Assembly: GCA_963809695.1 (NCBI GenBank)
Contig: CAWEKI010000008.1
Location: forward strand, 248,001-312,000
Direction of reading: 5' to 3'
Origin: JAGDMJ01 sp963809695
Lineage (GTDB): Bacteria > Bacteroidota > Ignavibacteria > UBA10030 > UBA6906
Length of the DNA stretch: 64,000 nucleotides
The position numbers and the translations under genes were made by a program. Shown here in pieces: positions 26,634-35,009 of the stretch (positions within the stretch are counted from its first letter, which is position 1; each line of letters begins with the position of its first letter). The notes beneath the pieces are model-generated. The model searched no databases, was not told where the DNA came from, and saw nothing but the letters and a program-made list of their open reading frames with translations.

Positions 26634-27299
26634 TTGTCGAGCAAGACCATCAAACTCACCAGCAGGCTCTACCAGTACCTGAAGGATTCCTCTCTGCGGG
26701 AGCCCGAGATCCTCCACCGCCTCCGGGAGGAGACCCGGCGGTCTACGGATGACCCCGGGATGCAGATCAGCCCGGAACAAGGGCAGCTTATGAACCTGCT
26801 GGCCCGTCTCGTCAATGCGAAGAAAGTGCTGGAGGTCGGAGTGTTCACGGGTTACAGCTCACTCAGTGTCGCCTCTGCTCTTCCGCCTGACGGCAGACTC
26901 ATCGCCTGCGATGTGAGCGAAGAATGGACCTCGATTGCCCGGAAATACTGGAAGGAAGCCGGCGTGGCAGACAAGATCGACTTGCGGCTGGGTCCTGCAC
27001 TGCAAACGCTCGATGGACTTCTCGCCAACGGAGAGGCGAATTCTTTTGATTTTGCCTTCATCGATGCCGACAAGAAAAATCTCCCGCTCTATTATGAAAA
27101 AGTTCTCGAGTTATTGCGCCCCGGAGGGCTGCTCGGCATTGATAATGTGCTCTGGTCCGGAAGGGTCGCTGACCCACGCGTCCGAGACAAAGATACGATC
27201 GCCATCCGCAAACTCAACAAGCAACTCCACGAAGACCCGCGCATCCACCTGAGCATGCTGCCGATTGGAGATGGGTTCACGCTCGCGTCAAAGAAATGA
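26634..27299 (+). CDS. SAM-dependent O-methyltransferase (catechol/CCoAOMT type)
   Basis: A 221-residue class I methyltransferase of the O-MTase family 3 (caffeoyl-CoA/catechol type). Motifs are VLEVGVFTGYSSLSVA (SAM loop), DVSEEWTSIAR, FIDADKKNLPLYYE (metal-binding Asp) and GGLLGIDNVLWSGRV. TTG 26634 is chosen because TTGGAGGTTCCC precedes it and family proteins start with a helix like SSKTIKLTSRLYQYL; the longer frame to 26535 adds an unrelated leader. Substrate unknown. Confidence 0.85.
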   Translation: MSSKTIKLTSRLYQYLKDSSLREPEILHRLREETRRSTDDPGMQISPEQGQLMNLLARLVNAKKVLEVGVFTGYSSLSVASALPPDGRLIACDVSEEWTSIARKYWKEAGVADKIDLRLGPALQTLDGLLANGEANSFDFAFIDADKKNLPLYYEKVLELLRPGGLLGIDNVLWSGRVADPRVRDKDTIAIRKLNKQLHEDPRIHLSMLPIGDGFTLASKK

Positions 27300-27301
27300 C
27301 C

Positions 27302-27417
27302 CCTCGACTCGCTTGGGCCTAGCGCTCCTCCGCTCGCTCAGGATTACGAAAATCATAGTTGCTGGACCTTGTGATCCTGAGCGAGTGCCGAGGACCTCCT
27401 TCGGCACGAGTCGAAGG
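27302..27417. repeat. Palindromic intergenic repeat before lysS
   Basis: CTCGCTCAGGAT (27333-27344) pairs perfectly with ATCCTGAGCGAG (27374-27385) around a 29-nt loop, and outer arms CCTCGACTCG (27302-27311) and CGAGTCGAAGG (27407-27417) also pair. The 3' half contains its own hairpin, TGCCGAGGA with TCCTTCGGCA (27386-27406). The composition resembles the dispersed 'tcctgagcga...tcgaagga' intergenic palindromes of many environmental genomes; that comparison is from memory. Confidence 0.6.
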
Positions 27418-27418
27418 A

Positions 27419-27447
27419 TTGTTTTTCTCCCCTATTCTGCCTATTTT
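27419..27447 (+). promoter_or_regulatory. Possible promoter before lysS
   Basis: TTGTTT (27419-27424), 17-bp spacer, TATTTT (27442-27447), immediately after the palindrome. Weaker than other promoters in the window but correctly spaced, 32 bp before the lysS start. Confidence 0.35.
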
Positions 27448-27478
27448 TCCCCGATAATCGATCACTCCGGAGACCCTG

Positions 27479-28990
27479 GTGGAACAACAAAACGAAGCGC
27501 ACGAACTCAACGAGCTCATGAAGCGGCGCCGTGAGGAGCACGATGCGCTGAAGAACGCAGGTATTAACCCCTATCCGTATGCATTCGACAGAACGGCGTA
27601 CTCACGAGAGATCCTGGAATTGTTCAAAGACGATCAGCCACAGCGGGATGTGGCGATCGCCGGCCGGATCATGTCTCTGCGGCGCATGGGGAAAGCCTCC
27701 TTTTTCCATCTTGAAGATCCGCAAGGGCGAATACAGATCTACCTTCGCAAGGACGATCTCGGAGCATCCTATGACGCGTTCAGGCTCATGGACATCGGCG
27801 ACATCGTCGGGGTCGAAGGGTTCGTGTTCAGAACGAAGATGGGGGAGATTTCCGTTCATGCCCGCTCGCTGACGCTACTGGCGAAGTCGCTCCGGCCCCT
27901 GCCGATCGCGAAAGAAAAGGTGGACGAGCAGGGAAACAAAACCGTCTATGATCCGTTCTCGGACAAGGAACTGCGGTACCGGCAGCGGTACGTGGACCTC
28001 GTCGTCAATCCTCAGGTGCGGGAGGTATTCGTCAAGCGAAGCAAGATCATTGCTGCGATCCGGAACGTTCTGAACGAGCGGGGATACCTGGAAGTTGAAA
28101 CGCCGGTATTGCAGCCGCAGTATGGAGGCGCATTTGCACGTCCGTTCATCACGCACCATAACGCCCTGGATGTTGACCTTTACCTGCGGATTGCGGATGA
28201 ACTCTACTTGAAGCGGCTGATTGTCGGCGGATTTGAGGGAGTGTACGAGTTTGCCAAGGACTTCCGGAACGAAGGGATGGATCGCAGCCACAACCCCGAG
28301 TTCACGATGCTCGAGGTCTATGTTGCGCTGAAAGACTATGTCTGGATGATGGGCCTTGTGGAAGGGATGCTCAGCACTGTGGCACATGCGGTGAATGGCT
28401 CTCCGAAGGTCCAGCATGGCTCCCGCCTGATCGATTTCACGCCCCCCTGGAAGCGTCTGACCATGTTCGACGCGATCAAGGAGCATGCCGGTGTGGATAT
28501 CTGCGGGATGGATGAGGCCGCCCTCAGGACCGCCGCGAAATCGCTTCACGTCGAGGTCAAGGCGACAGACGGAGCGGGAACGATCATCGACGAGATCTTT
28601 AGCGCAAAGGTCGAACATCACCTGATCCAGCCAACGTTTATCATGGATTATCCTCTCTCTATGTCGCCACTTGCGAAGCGGCACCGGACGGAGGAAGGGC
28701 TTGTCGAGCGGTTTGAGGCGTACTGCAACGGGCAGGAAATCTGCAATGCATTCAGTGAGTTGAATGACCCGGTGGACCAGCGTGCCCGCTTCGAAGAACA
28801 GATGCGGAACCGGGCCCGTGGAGAAGAAGAAGTACAGCCACTGGATGAAGACTTCCTGCGCGCGCTCGAGTATGGCATGCCGCCGACTGCGGGATTGGGG
28901 ATCGGCATCGATCGACTCACCATGCTGATGACCGGACAGGACTCCATTCGCGACGTGATTTTCTTTCCGCAGATGAAACCTGAGAAGTAG
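27479..28990 (+). CDS. lysS: Lysyl-tRNA synthetase, class II
   Basis: Charges tRNA-Lys. The 503-residue protein has an OB-fold anticodon-binding domain (about 55-150, VAIAGRIMSLRRMGK), then class II motifs: motif 1 near EVETPVLQPQYGGA, motif 2 FRNEGMDRSHNPEF, and motif 3 GLGIGIDRLTML at the C-terminus. Length is normal. GTG start at 27479; a usable Shine-Dalgarno-like CCGGAGA precedes it. It is followed 3 bp later by a TonB receptor. Confidence 0.95.
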   Translation: MEQQNEAHELNELMKRRREEHDALKNAGINPYPYAFDRTAYSREILELFKDDQPQRDVAIAGRIMSLRRMGKASFFHLEDPQGRIQIYLRKDDLGASYDAFRLMDIGDIVGVEGFVFRTKMGEISVHARSLTLLAKSLRPLPIAKEKVDEQGNKTVYDPFSDKELRYRQRYVDLVVNPQVREVFVKRSKIIAAIRNVLNERGYLEVETPVLQPQYGGAFARPFITHHNALDVDLYLRIADELYLKRLIVGGFEGVYEFAKDFRNEGMDRSHNPEFTMLEVYVALKDYVWMMGLVEGMLSTVAHAVNGSPKVQHGSRLIDFTPPWKRLTMFDAIKEHAGVDICGMDEAALRTAAKSLHVEVKATDGAGTIIDEIFSAKVEHHLIQPTFIMDYPLSMSPLAKRHRTEEGLVERFEAYCNGQEICNAFSELNDPVDQRARFEEQMRNRARGEEEVQPLDEDFLRALEYGMPPTAGLGIGIDRLTMLMTGQDSIRDVIFFPQMKPEK

Positions 28991-28993
28991 CCG

Positions 28994-31519
28994 ATGCCAA
29001 GGCACACACCCAGGCCTTTCATTGCCGGTGTCCTGGTAGCGTGGTCGTCTCTTGCCATAGCGGGCACCACCGGAATTCTGGAGGGGACCGTCCGCGACAA
29101 GCGCACCGGTGAGCCGCTCCCGGGCGTCAACGTGATGCTCTCCCAGAGCAGGATGGGCACCACGACTGATGCCGACGGAAAGTACATGATCCAGGGTGTC
29201 CGGGCCGGGACGTACGAAGCACGCTTCAGCCTTATCGGCTACAGATCCTATCTCGTGCAGAATGTCATTATCAATGCTGATCTGAGAACCCGCCTGAATG
29301 TCGCCCTCGAGTCGGCCGAACTTCAGCTCGACGAGGTGACTGTCGTTCAAGAAAAGCCTCTCATTCAGAGGGACGTTACCGGCACGACGTACATCATGTC
29401 GGGGGATGAGATCACTTTGCTTCCCGTGGATCGCAGCACCGATGTCCTTCACCTGAAAGCAGGAGTGACAAGCGAAGGGAATGTCCGGGGAGGGAAGAGC
29501 ACGGAGGTCCGCTACCTGGTCGATGGGTTGCCGGTTCAAGATGTCCTGTCGGGAGAGCTGAGTGCTAACCTGCCGACCAGCTCGATTACCAGCCTCACGA
29601 TGTATACGGGAGGATTCGAAGCGGAGTACGGCAATGCGCTCTCCGGCATTGTCAATATTGTCACCAGAACGGGGTCCGACATACACCGCTGGTTCGTGCG
29701 GGGAGCGAAGGATGATCTTTTCATTGGCGACCAGAACAGCAAGACGAATGAGTTTGAACTCTCCGCGTCCGGACCGATCCTGGCAGGGAAGGCCTACTAT
29801 CTTGCCGCGGTGAACGGCTTCTTTACCGGCACCCGATGGTGGCAGGATTTTCAGTACTACTACAGTATGCCGACCGACAAGACCATCAATGGTTTTGGCA
29901 AGGTCGACTACAACCCTAAGCCAGCGCTCCGCCTTGGCACGCAGTTACTCTACTCGCACCATTCGTGGCACGACTACGAATTCAACTGGCGGTACAATCT
30001 TGCCGGCCTCCCGCCGGAAACGAGAACGTCGTACCGTGTTGCTGCAACGCTCTCTCATACGCCAAGCAACAGCTTTTTCTATACCGCGAGCCTCAGCTGG
30101 CTCCATGTGGTTTCCCAGATCGGTGCAGGAAATAAGACGGACCTGGAATCCGCTGTTCCGTATCAGTATGATTTTTTTCTCCGGTTCATCGAATCCGGGC
30201 AACGCGCATGGTGGAGCAAATCCACGCAGAACAACACCACAGGACGGCTTGATGCCACATGGAAGACGGGCGACGTGAATTTCCTCAGGTTCGGTGGGGA
30301 GATGACGCTGTATAATCTTTCCTCTGACATCGTGAAATATGAACCACGCAAGACCTTCTTTGGCATGCCGCTCGTTGACGAGCCTCAACTCAATTACAGC
30401 AGCAGCTATCTCTACAAGCCACGCGCCGGTGCCCTGTATGTCCAGGACAAGCTGGATGTGTCGTCGGAAGGCGCACTCGTAACGGCCGGACTGCGGTACG
30501 ACTTTCTGAACCCCCGGGCCAGCCGCCCCGCGATTGAGGCAATTCCTGTAGCAGATTCTGCGTACAACTTTCCGGTGGAAGCATTCGTACCAGCCTCCAT
30601 CAAGCAGCAGATCAGCCCCCGCTTTGGCGCTGCATTTCCGATCGTGGAAAACGGCTACCTCTACCTCAACCTGGGCTGGTATTTTCAATATCCTCTGTTC
30701 GAATATCTCTACTCGGGACTGGATCGCGTGGGTCTCGCCAAGGGCATGAGCGCGATCACGGGAAATCCGGACCTGGAACCCGAGCGAACCACAATGTGGG
30801 AGATCAGTTTCAAATACAGCCTCCTGCAGAATATCGTAGGGTCCATCACCTATTTCCGGAAAGAAACATCCAACCAGATCGACTCAAAGACCTTCATTCC
30901 GGGGGACAGTAAACTTGCAGGAAACTTCGGCTTTGCAGAGTATGTGAACAATCCATACGCGGACGTCACGGGTCTTGAGATCGTCTTCTCCCGCGACCGG
31001 GGAGAGTGGCTGACCGGGGAGATTTCGTACACCTACATGGTTGCTGAAGGCACGAGCGGAAGTTCATACGATGGTTTCTACATTGCTCAATACGGCCTGC
31101 CGCCGGCAGTCCGAACATTTCCGTTGAGCTGGGATCAACGCCACTCGCTAAAAGCGAATCTCTCTTTCCAGTCGCCATCGGGCTTCGGCGTCCGGATCCT
31201 GACCGACTGGCATTCTGGACTTCCGTATACAAACTATCCCACAAGTACGGGGTATGACCAGATTGTCGGCGGTCGGTTTTCCGAGAACAATGCCCGGATG
31301 TCAGAGTACTTCAACATGGACATGAAGATCGAACAGCGATTCACTCCATCGTGGTGGCCTTCCTCGTCGCTCTCGGTCTATCTCGATATCAGAAACGTTC
31401 TGAACGACGAAAATGTTAAATGGATGGATTCCAATGGACGCGTTGGAGGAGAGCTCGGGGACCCATCGGGATACTTTACCGGCCGGAGGACGCGCCTTGG
31501 TGTGCAAGCAGAGTTCTAA
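28994..31519 (+). CDS. TonB-dependent outer-membrane receptor with carboxypeptidase-regulatory-like domain
   Basis: An 841-residue outer-membrane receptor. After a signal peptide (about 1-23) comes a carboxypeptidase-regulatory-like domain (LEGTVRDKRTGEPLPGVNV, about 27-110), then a plug region with VRGGKSTEVRYLVDGLPV and a C-terminal beta-barrel ending in a terminal aromatic strand (GVQAEF). The N-terminal domain is typical of FCB receptors for complex substrates. The next gene, a lipoprotein, overlaps its 3' end by 20 bp, so the two are probably translationally coupled and work together. Substrate unknown; no SusD is present. Confidence 0.87.
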   Translation: MPRHTPRPFIAGVLVAWSSLAIAGTTGILEGTVRDKRTGEPLPGVNVMLSQSRMGTTTDADGKYMIQGVRAGTYEARFSLIGYRSYLVQNVIINADLRTRLNVALESAELQLDEVTVVQEKPLIQRDVTGTTYIMSGDEITLLPVDRSTDVLHLKAGVTSEGNVRGGKSTEVRYLVDGLPVQDVLSGELSANLPTSSITSLTMYTGGFEAEYGNALSGIVNIVTRTGSDIHRWFVRGAKDDLFIGDQNSKTNEFELSASGPILAGKAYYLAAVNGFFTGTRWWQDFQYYYSMPTDKTINGFGKVDYNPKPALRLGTQLLYSHHSWHDYEFNWRYNLAGLPPETRTSYRVAATLSHTPSNSFFYTASLSWLHVVSQIGAGNKTDLESAVPYQYDFFLRFIESGQRAWWSKSTQNNTTGRLDATWKTGDVNFLRFGGEMTLYNLSSDIVKYEPRKTFFGMPLVDEPQLNYSSSYLYKPRAGALYVQDKLDVSSEGALVTAGLRYDFLNPRASRPAIEAIPVADSAYNFPVEAFVPASIKQQISPRFGAAFPIVENGYLYLNLGWYFQYPLFEYLYSGLDRVGLAKGMSAITGNPDLEPERTTMWEISFKYSLLQNIVGSITYFRKETSNQIDSKTFIPGDSKLAGNFGFAEYVNNPYADVTGLEIVFSRDRGEWLTGEISYTYMVAEGTSGSSYDGFYIAQYGLPPAVRTFPLSWDQRHSLKANLSFQSPSGFGVRILTDWHSGLPYTNYPTSTGYDQIVGGRFSENNARMSEYFNMDMKIEQRFTPSWWPSSSLSVYLDIRNVLNDENVKWMDSNGRVGGELGDPSGYFTGRRTRLGVQAEF

Positions 31520-32093
31520 CCTCCTGATCATAACGTCGTGGGTGCTTTTCTGTTCCGGCTGCGACGAGTCGCTGCCCCCGAGGTCGGAGCCAACACAGGT
31601 CATCATGGCTTCGGTCGCACCGCCGTATGCCTACATTCCGGTTCAGGATGGCGTGCCGACGGGCACAGAGGGATTTCTCACCGCATCGCTCACGAATATT
31701 TATGATGATGTCCTTCAAAAGGAAGCGAACATCGGGGGAAGCATCGACGTGTGGCTTGCCGACAATCCTCAGGTGCACAGGACAATTCTTCTTACTGCCA
31801 GGGACCTTACACACCCCAGCCTGGACGGAAAGCTCCTTACTCTGAAACCCGGGGAAGCCGCGCGAGTACTTGCCGCCTGGGATCAACGGACAGATGAAGG
31901 GATCCCTTTCTGGAATTACGTCCATCGCACGCATATCGTGAATGCCACGAACGACTACTATGATACGGATCCTATCGAGTTTGTCGCCCAGGCATCCATT
32001 CAAGTTTTTGCAAATGTCCAGCCCCGTACAAGTCCTGCCATTCATTACACCACCATGTACCGGTTGTTCGGGAATATCGATGCGAATGATTAA
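31500..32093 (+). CDS. Lipoprotein of unknown function paired with the TonB receptor
   Basis: A 197-residue protein starting at GTG 31500, with GGAGG 10 nt upstream, inside the end of the receptor gene. It has a short signal peptide with lipobox LFCSGC, so it is predicted to be lipid-anchored. The mature part starts CDESLPPRSEPTQV and holds predicted beta-strands (SVAPPYAYIPVQ, GSIDVWLADNP) with no domain I can name. A second receptor/lipoprotein pair, in opposite order, is at 53780-56463 and also begins CDE. It overlaps the next gene by 14 bp. Confidence 0.6.
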   Translation: MCKQSSNLLIITSWVLFCSGCDESLPPRSEPTQVIMASVAPPYAYIPVQDGVPTGTEGFLTASLTNIYDDVLQKEANIGGSIDVWLADNPQVHRTILLTARDLTHPSLDGKLLTLKPGEAARVLAAWDQRTDEGIPFWNYVHRTHIVNATNDYYDTDPIEFVAQASIQVFANVQPRTSPAIHYTTMYRLFGNIDAND

Positions 32094-34218
32094 TACTGTC
32101 TTTGCCGTCCATAATCACCAGCCGATAGGAAACTTCGAAAACGTTTTCGAAGAGGCGTACCGGCTTTCGTACAAGCCGTTCATCGATGTTCTGGAGCGGC
32201 ACCCGTCTGTGAAGTTCACACAACACTGGACCGGGACCCTGCTGGAATGGTTGATCCGCACACACCCCGAGTTGGTCGAGCGGATGAAGTCGTTGGTGAA
32301 ACGTGGCCAACTGGAATTACTTACGGGCGCCTACTACGAGGCAATTCTAGCGGTGATCCCCGAGCGGGACAGGATCGGGCAGATCAAGAAGTTGACACAC
32401 ACCATTCAATCGACGTTCGATTTTACCCCTCGGGGGATGTGGCTCGCCGAGCGGGTGTGGGAGCAACATCTGGTGGGGTCTCTTGCAAGGGCAGGTGTGG
32501 AGTTCGTGATGGTGGACGACACCCACTTCCGTCACGCCGGCCTCAAGGATCGACAGCTGCTTGGCTATTATACGACCGAGGAGGAGGGACAGGTCCTGAA
32601 GGTGATGCCGATCGACAAGATGCTTCGTTATACCGTTCCCTTCAGGCCCTTGACGGAAACTCTCGACTATTTCGGAAGTGTCGCTTCGGAGGACGGCCAA
32701 CGTGTGGTCATCAATGCTGATGACGGAGAGAAATTCGGGGTGTGGCCCAAGACCCACAATTCCGTGTACGAACAGGGGTGGCTTGAGTCATTCTGTGATA
32801 TGCTCGAGGAGCAGAGCAGCTGGATAAGAACCCTGCACCTGAGTACGGTGGTCGACACACTTCCGCCCCAGGGCCGCATTTATCTCCCTGCGGCTTCTTA
32901 TTCGGAAATGATGAAGTGGGCCTTGAATTCCGTCTCGTTCCTGGACCTGGAACGGTTTGAGCGTCAGCTCGAGGAGCACCACCTGCTCGAGCCCAATGCG
33001 ATGTTTGTGCGGGGCGGGTACTGGCGAAATTTTCTGGCCAAGTATCCCGAGTCCAATCACATGCACAAGAAAATGCTCCGCATCGCGCACCGCGTCCGGG
33101 ATGCCACTGCAACGGGCGAAACGATCCCTGAGCCTCTCCTCGAAAAGCTCTGGGCCGGGCAGTGCAATGATCCCTACTGGCACGGGGTGTTTGGAGGCCT
33201 CTATCTTCCGAATCTGCGCCTCCCGGTCTACCGCAGCCTGCTCGACGCTGAAGGACAGCTCGACAAGCTTCAGGCGCGTTCGTCCATTCGTGTCGAAGAG
33301 CTGGATTTCGACTGCGATGGTTTCCCCGAGATCGTTGTCGAATCTCCCACGCTGGATTTCTGCATAGCCCCGAGGTTTGGGGGGAGCCTGCTGGAGCTCG
33401 ACGTCAAACCCGCGAACGTCAACTTGATTGATATCGTCAGCAGGAGGGAAGAGGGATATCACCGCCGACTACGGGAGGACGCACTGAATACGCTCCTGCA
33501 CGGCAGCGAGCCAGTTGAGGTCAAGGAAAAGGGGCTGGAGCGTCATCTGCACTTTGACTGGTACCGGCACGGGTCGCTCATTGACCATATTCTCGGGGAA
33601 GGGACATCCCTCCAGTCTTTTGCGGCCTGCAATTATCCGGAGCTCGGCGACTTTGTCAACCAACCGTATGCAGCGGAGGTCATAAGCAACGGGAGCGCGA
33701 TAGCGGTGAAACTTGCGAGGGAAGGGGGAATTTGGAAGGACGGGAGACGGCATGCCATCGCGGTCCGGAAGGAGCTGCTGTTTGCCCTGGGGGGAAATGA
33801 GTTCACTGTGGAATACCAGATCGCCAACCTGGAAAAACAGCCGGTTGACATCTGGTTCGGCGTCGAATATGCTGTCGGGTCGATGGCCGGCGATGCGCCT
33901 GACCGGTATTATGATATTGAAGGAAAGACTCTACACGACAGGCGCTTGCGCAGTGCCGGTGAAGAGGGAAACGTGCGTACGTTCCGTCTGGTGGACGAGT
34001 GGCTCCGGCTGCAGACGGTATTTGCGGTTGACACGCCAGCAACACTCTGGCGGTTCCCGCTCGAAACCGTGTCGCTTTCCGAAGGAGGATTCGAGCGCAT
34101 CTATCAGGGATCGATCCTGCTGTTGCATTGGCGTTATCGCCTGCCGGGCAACGGAGAAGAATTCCGGTTCCGTTGCACCCAATCCACCTCAACCGTACAG
34201 ACACCGGCACAGCCGTGA
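32080..34218 (+). CDS. Glycoside hydrolase family 57 (alpha-amylase/4-alpha-glucanotransferase type)
   Basis: A 712-residue cytosolic enzyme of the GH57 4-alpha-glucanotransferase/amylase group, acting on alpha-1,4-glucans such as glycogen. Family motifs are HNHQPIGNF at the N-terminus, the nucleophile in MWLAERVWEQ (Glu124) and the acid/base in NADDGEKFG (Asp214), positions that line up with the characterised Thermococcus enzyme (Glu123, Asp214, from memory). A long C-terminal beta-sandwich (DUF1925/DUF1926-type) follows. ATG 32080 is used; 32086 is an alternative. It overlaps the lipoprotein gene by 14 bp and the next gene by 4 bp. Confidence 0.9.
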   Translation: MRMINTVFAVHNHQPIGNFENVFEEAYRLSYKPFIDVLERHPSVKFTQHWTGTLLEWLIRTHPELVERMKSLVKRGQLELLTGAYYEAILAVIPERDRIGQIKKLTHTIQSTFDFTPRGMWLAERVWEQHLVGSLARAGVEFVMVDDTHFRHAGLKDRQLLGYYTTEEEGQVLKVMPIDKMLRYTVPFRPLTETLDYFGSVASEDGQRVVINADDGEKFGVWPKTHNSVYEQGWLESFCDMLEEQSSWIRTLHLSTVVDTLPPQGRIYLPAASYSEMMKWALNSVSFLDLERFERQLEEHHLLEPNAMFVRGGYWRNFLAKYPESNHMHKKMLRIAHRVRDATATGETIPEPLLEKLWAGQCNDPYWHGVFGGLYLPNLRLPVYRSLLDAEGQLDKLQARSSIRVEELDFDCDGFPEIVVESPTLDFCIAPRFGGSLLELDVKPANVNLIDIVSRREEGYHRRLREDALNTLLHGSEPVEVKEKGLERHLHFDWYRHGSLIDHILGEGTSLQSFAACNYPELGDFVNQPYAAEVISNGSAIAVKLAREGGIWKDGRRHAIAVRKELLFALGGNEFTVEYQIANLEKQPVDIWFGVEYAVGSMAGDAPDRYYDIEGKTLHDRRLRSAGEEGNVRTFRLVDEWLRLQTVFAVDTPATLWRFPLETVSLSEGGFERIYQGSILLLHWRYRLPGNGEEFRFRCTQSTSTVQTPAQP

Positions 34219-34940
34219 GAACAACCATAATCATTCCCACTTTGAACGAGGAAAAGCTCCTGGAGGGCATGCTGCTCCAATTTTCTCCCGAAATTGTCAA
34301 ACGCCATGATGTGGAGGTGATCGTCAGCGACGGTGGGAGCACTGATCGGACGCTCGAGATCGCCCACCGCCTTGCACACAAGGTCGTGGAGAATCAGGAC
34401 CGTGTGCGGCAGACGATCTCCATAGGGAGGAACGCGGGTGCCGCGCAGGCTGCCGGAGACGTGCTGGTGTTTCTCAACGCCGATACGCTTATCAGCGACG
34501 TGGATCGCTTCTTTGTGACGCTCAAGGCCGAAATTGAAACCCCCGAGGTGGTTGCTCTTACCTGCAGCGTGCTCGTATTCCCACAGGAGGAACGGTTAAT
34601 CGACGTGCTCTTCCACCGGTTCTACAACTGGTTCTTTTACATGATGAACCGTGTCGGGATGGCGATGGGAAGAGGGGAGTGCCATATTATCAAGCGCCCC
34701 GTGTTCGAGGAAGTGGGCGGATATGCCACCGGTATTGCCGCGGGAGAGGACTACGACATGTTCCGGCGGCTGCAAAAGGTCGGGAAAGTGAAGTTCTTGA
34801 ACGATTTGGTTGTGTACGAATCCCCCCGGCGGTACCGTCAGTTCGGATATGCCTACGTCACGGCCTCCTGGTTCTTGAATTTCCTTTCCGTTTTCTTTCT
34901 TCACCGCTCCATTTCCGACCAATGGAAGCCGGTTCGGTAA
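34215..34940 (+). CDS. Family 2 glycosyltransferase
   Basis: A 241-residue GT-A enzyme starting at GTG 34215, overlapping the GH57 stop (GTGA). It has the nucleotide-sugar fold TIIIPTLNEEKLLEGML, the DGGSTDRTLEIA loop, a DxD-type NADT segment, and GEDYDMFRRL, with a hydrophobic C-terminal stretch (about 215-230) that may anchor it to the membrane. It likely transfers a sugar to a lipid or polysaccharide acceptor; the specific product is unknown. Coupling with GH57 suggests glucan-related metabolism but is only circumstantial. Confidence 0.83.
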   Translation: MRTTIIIPTLNEEKLLEGMLLQFSPEIVKRHDVEVIVSDGGSTDRTLEIAHRLAHKVVENQDRVRQTISIGRNAGAAQAAGDVLVFLNADTLISDVDRFFVTLKAEIETPEVVALTCSVLVFPQEERLIDVLFHRFYNWFFYMMNRVGMAMGRGECHIIKRPVFEEVGGYATGIAAGEDYDMFRRLQKVGKVKFLNDLVVYESPRRYRQFGYAYVTASWFLNFLSVFFLHRSISDQWKPVR

Positions 34941-34943
34941 AGT

Positions 34944-34972
34944 TTGACTTTCGGGCCGATTTTCGATACTAT
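34944..34972 (+). promoter_or_regulatory. Promoter before the Ctp protease gene
   Basis: TTGACT (34944-34949), 17-bp spacer, TACTAT (34967-34972), just after the glycosyltransferase stop. The leader of about 30 nt ends in AGAAGGG before the ATG at 35010. Confidence 0.55.
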
Positions 34973-35009
34973 ATGTATTCATAAGCAGAAAGTGAGAAGG
35001 GAAATCCTC

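Noticed and set aside
27875..29686. Minus-strand open frame of 603 codons over lysS and the TonB receptor
   Set aside because: It runs antisense to two clearly conserved genes and encodes no recognisable domain.
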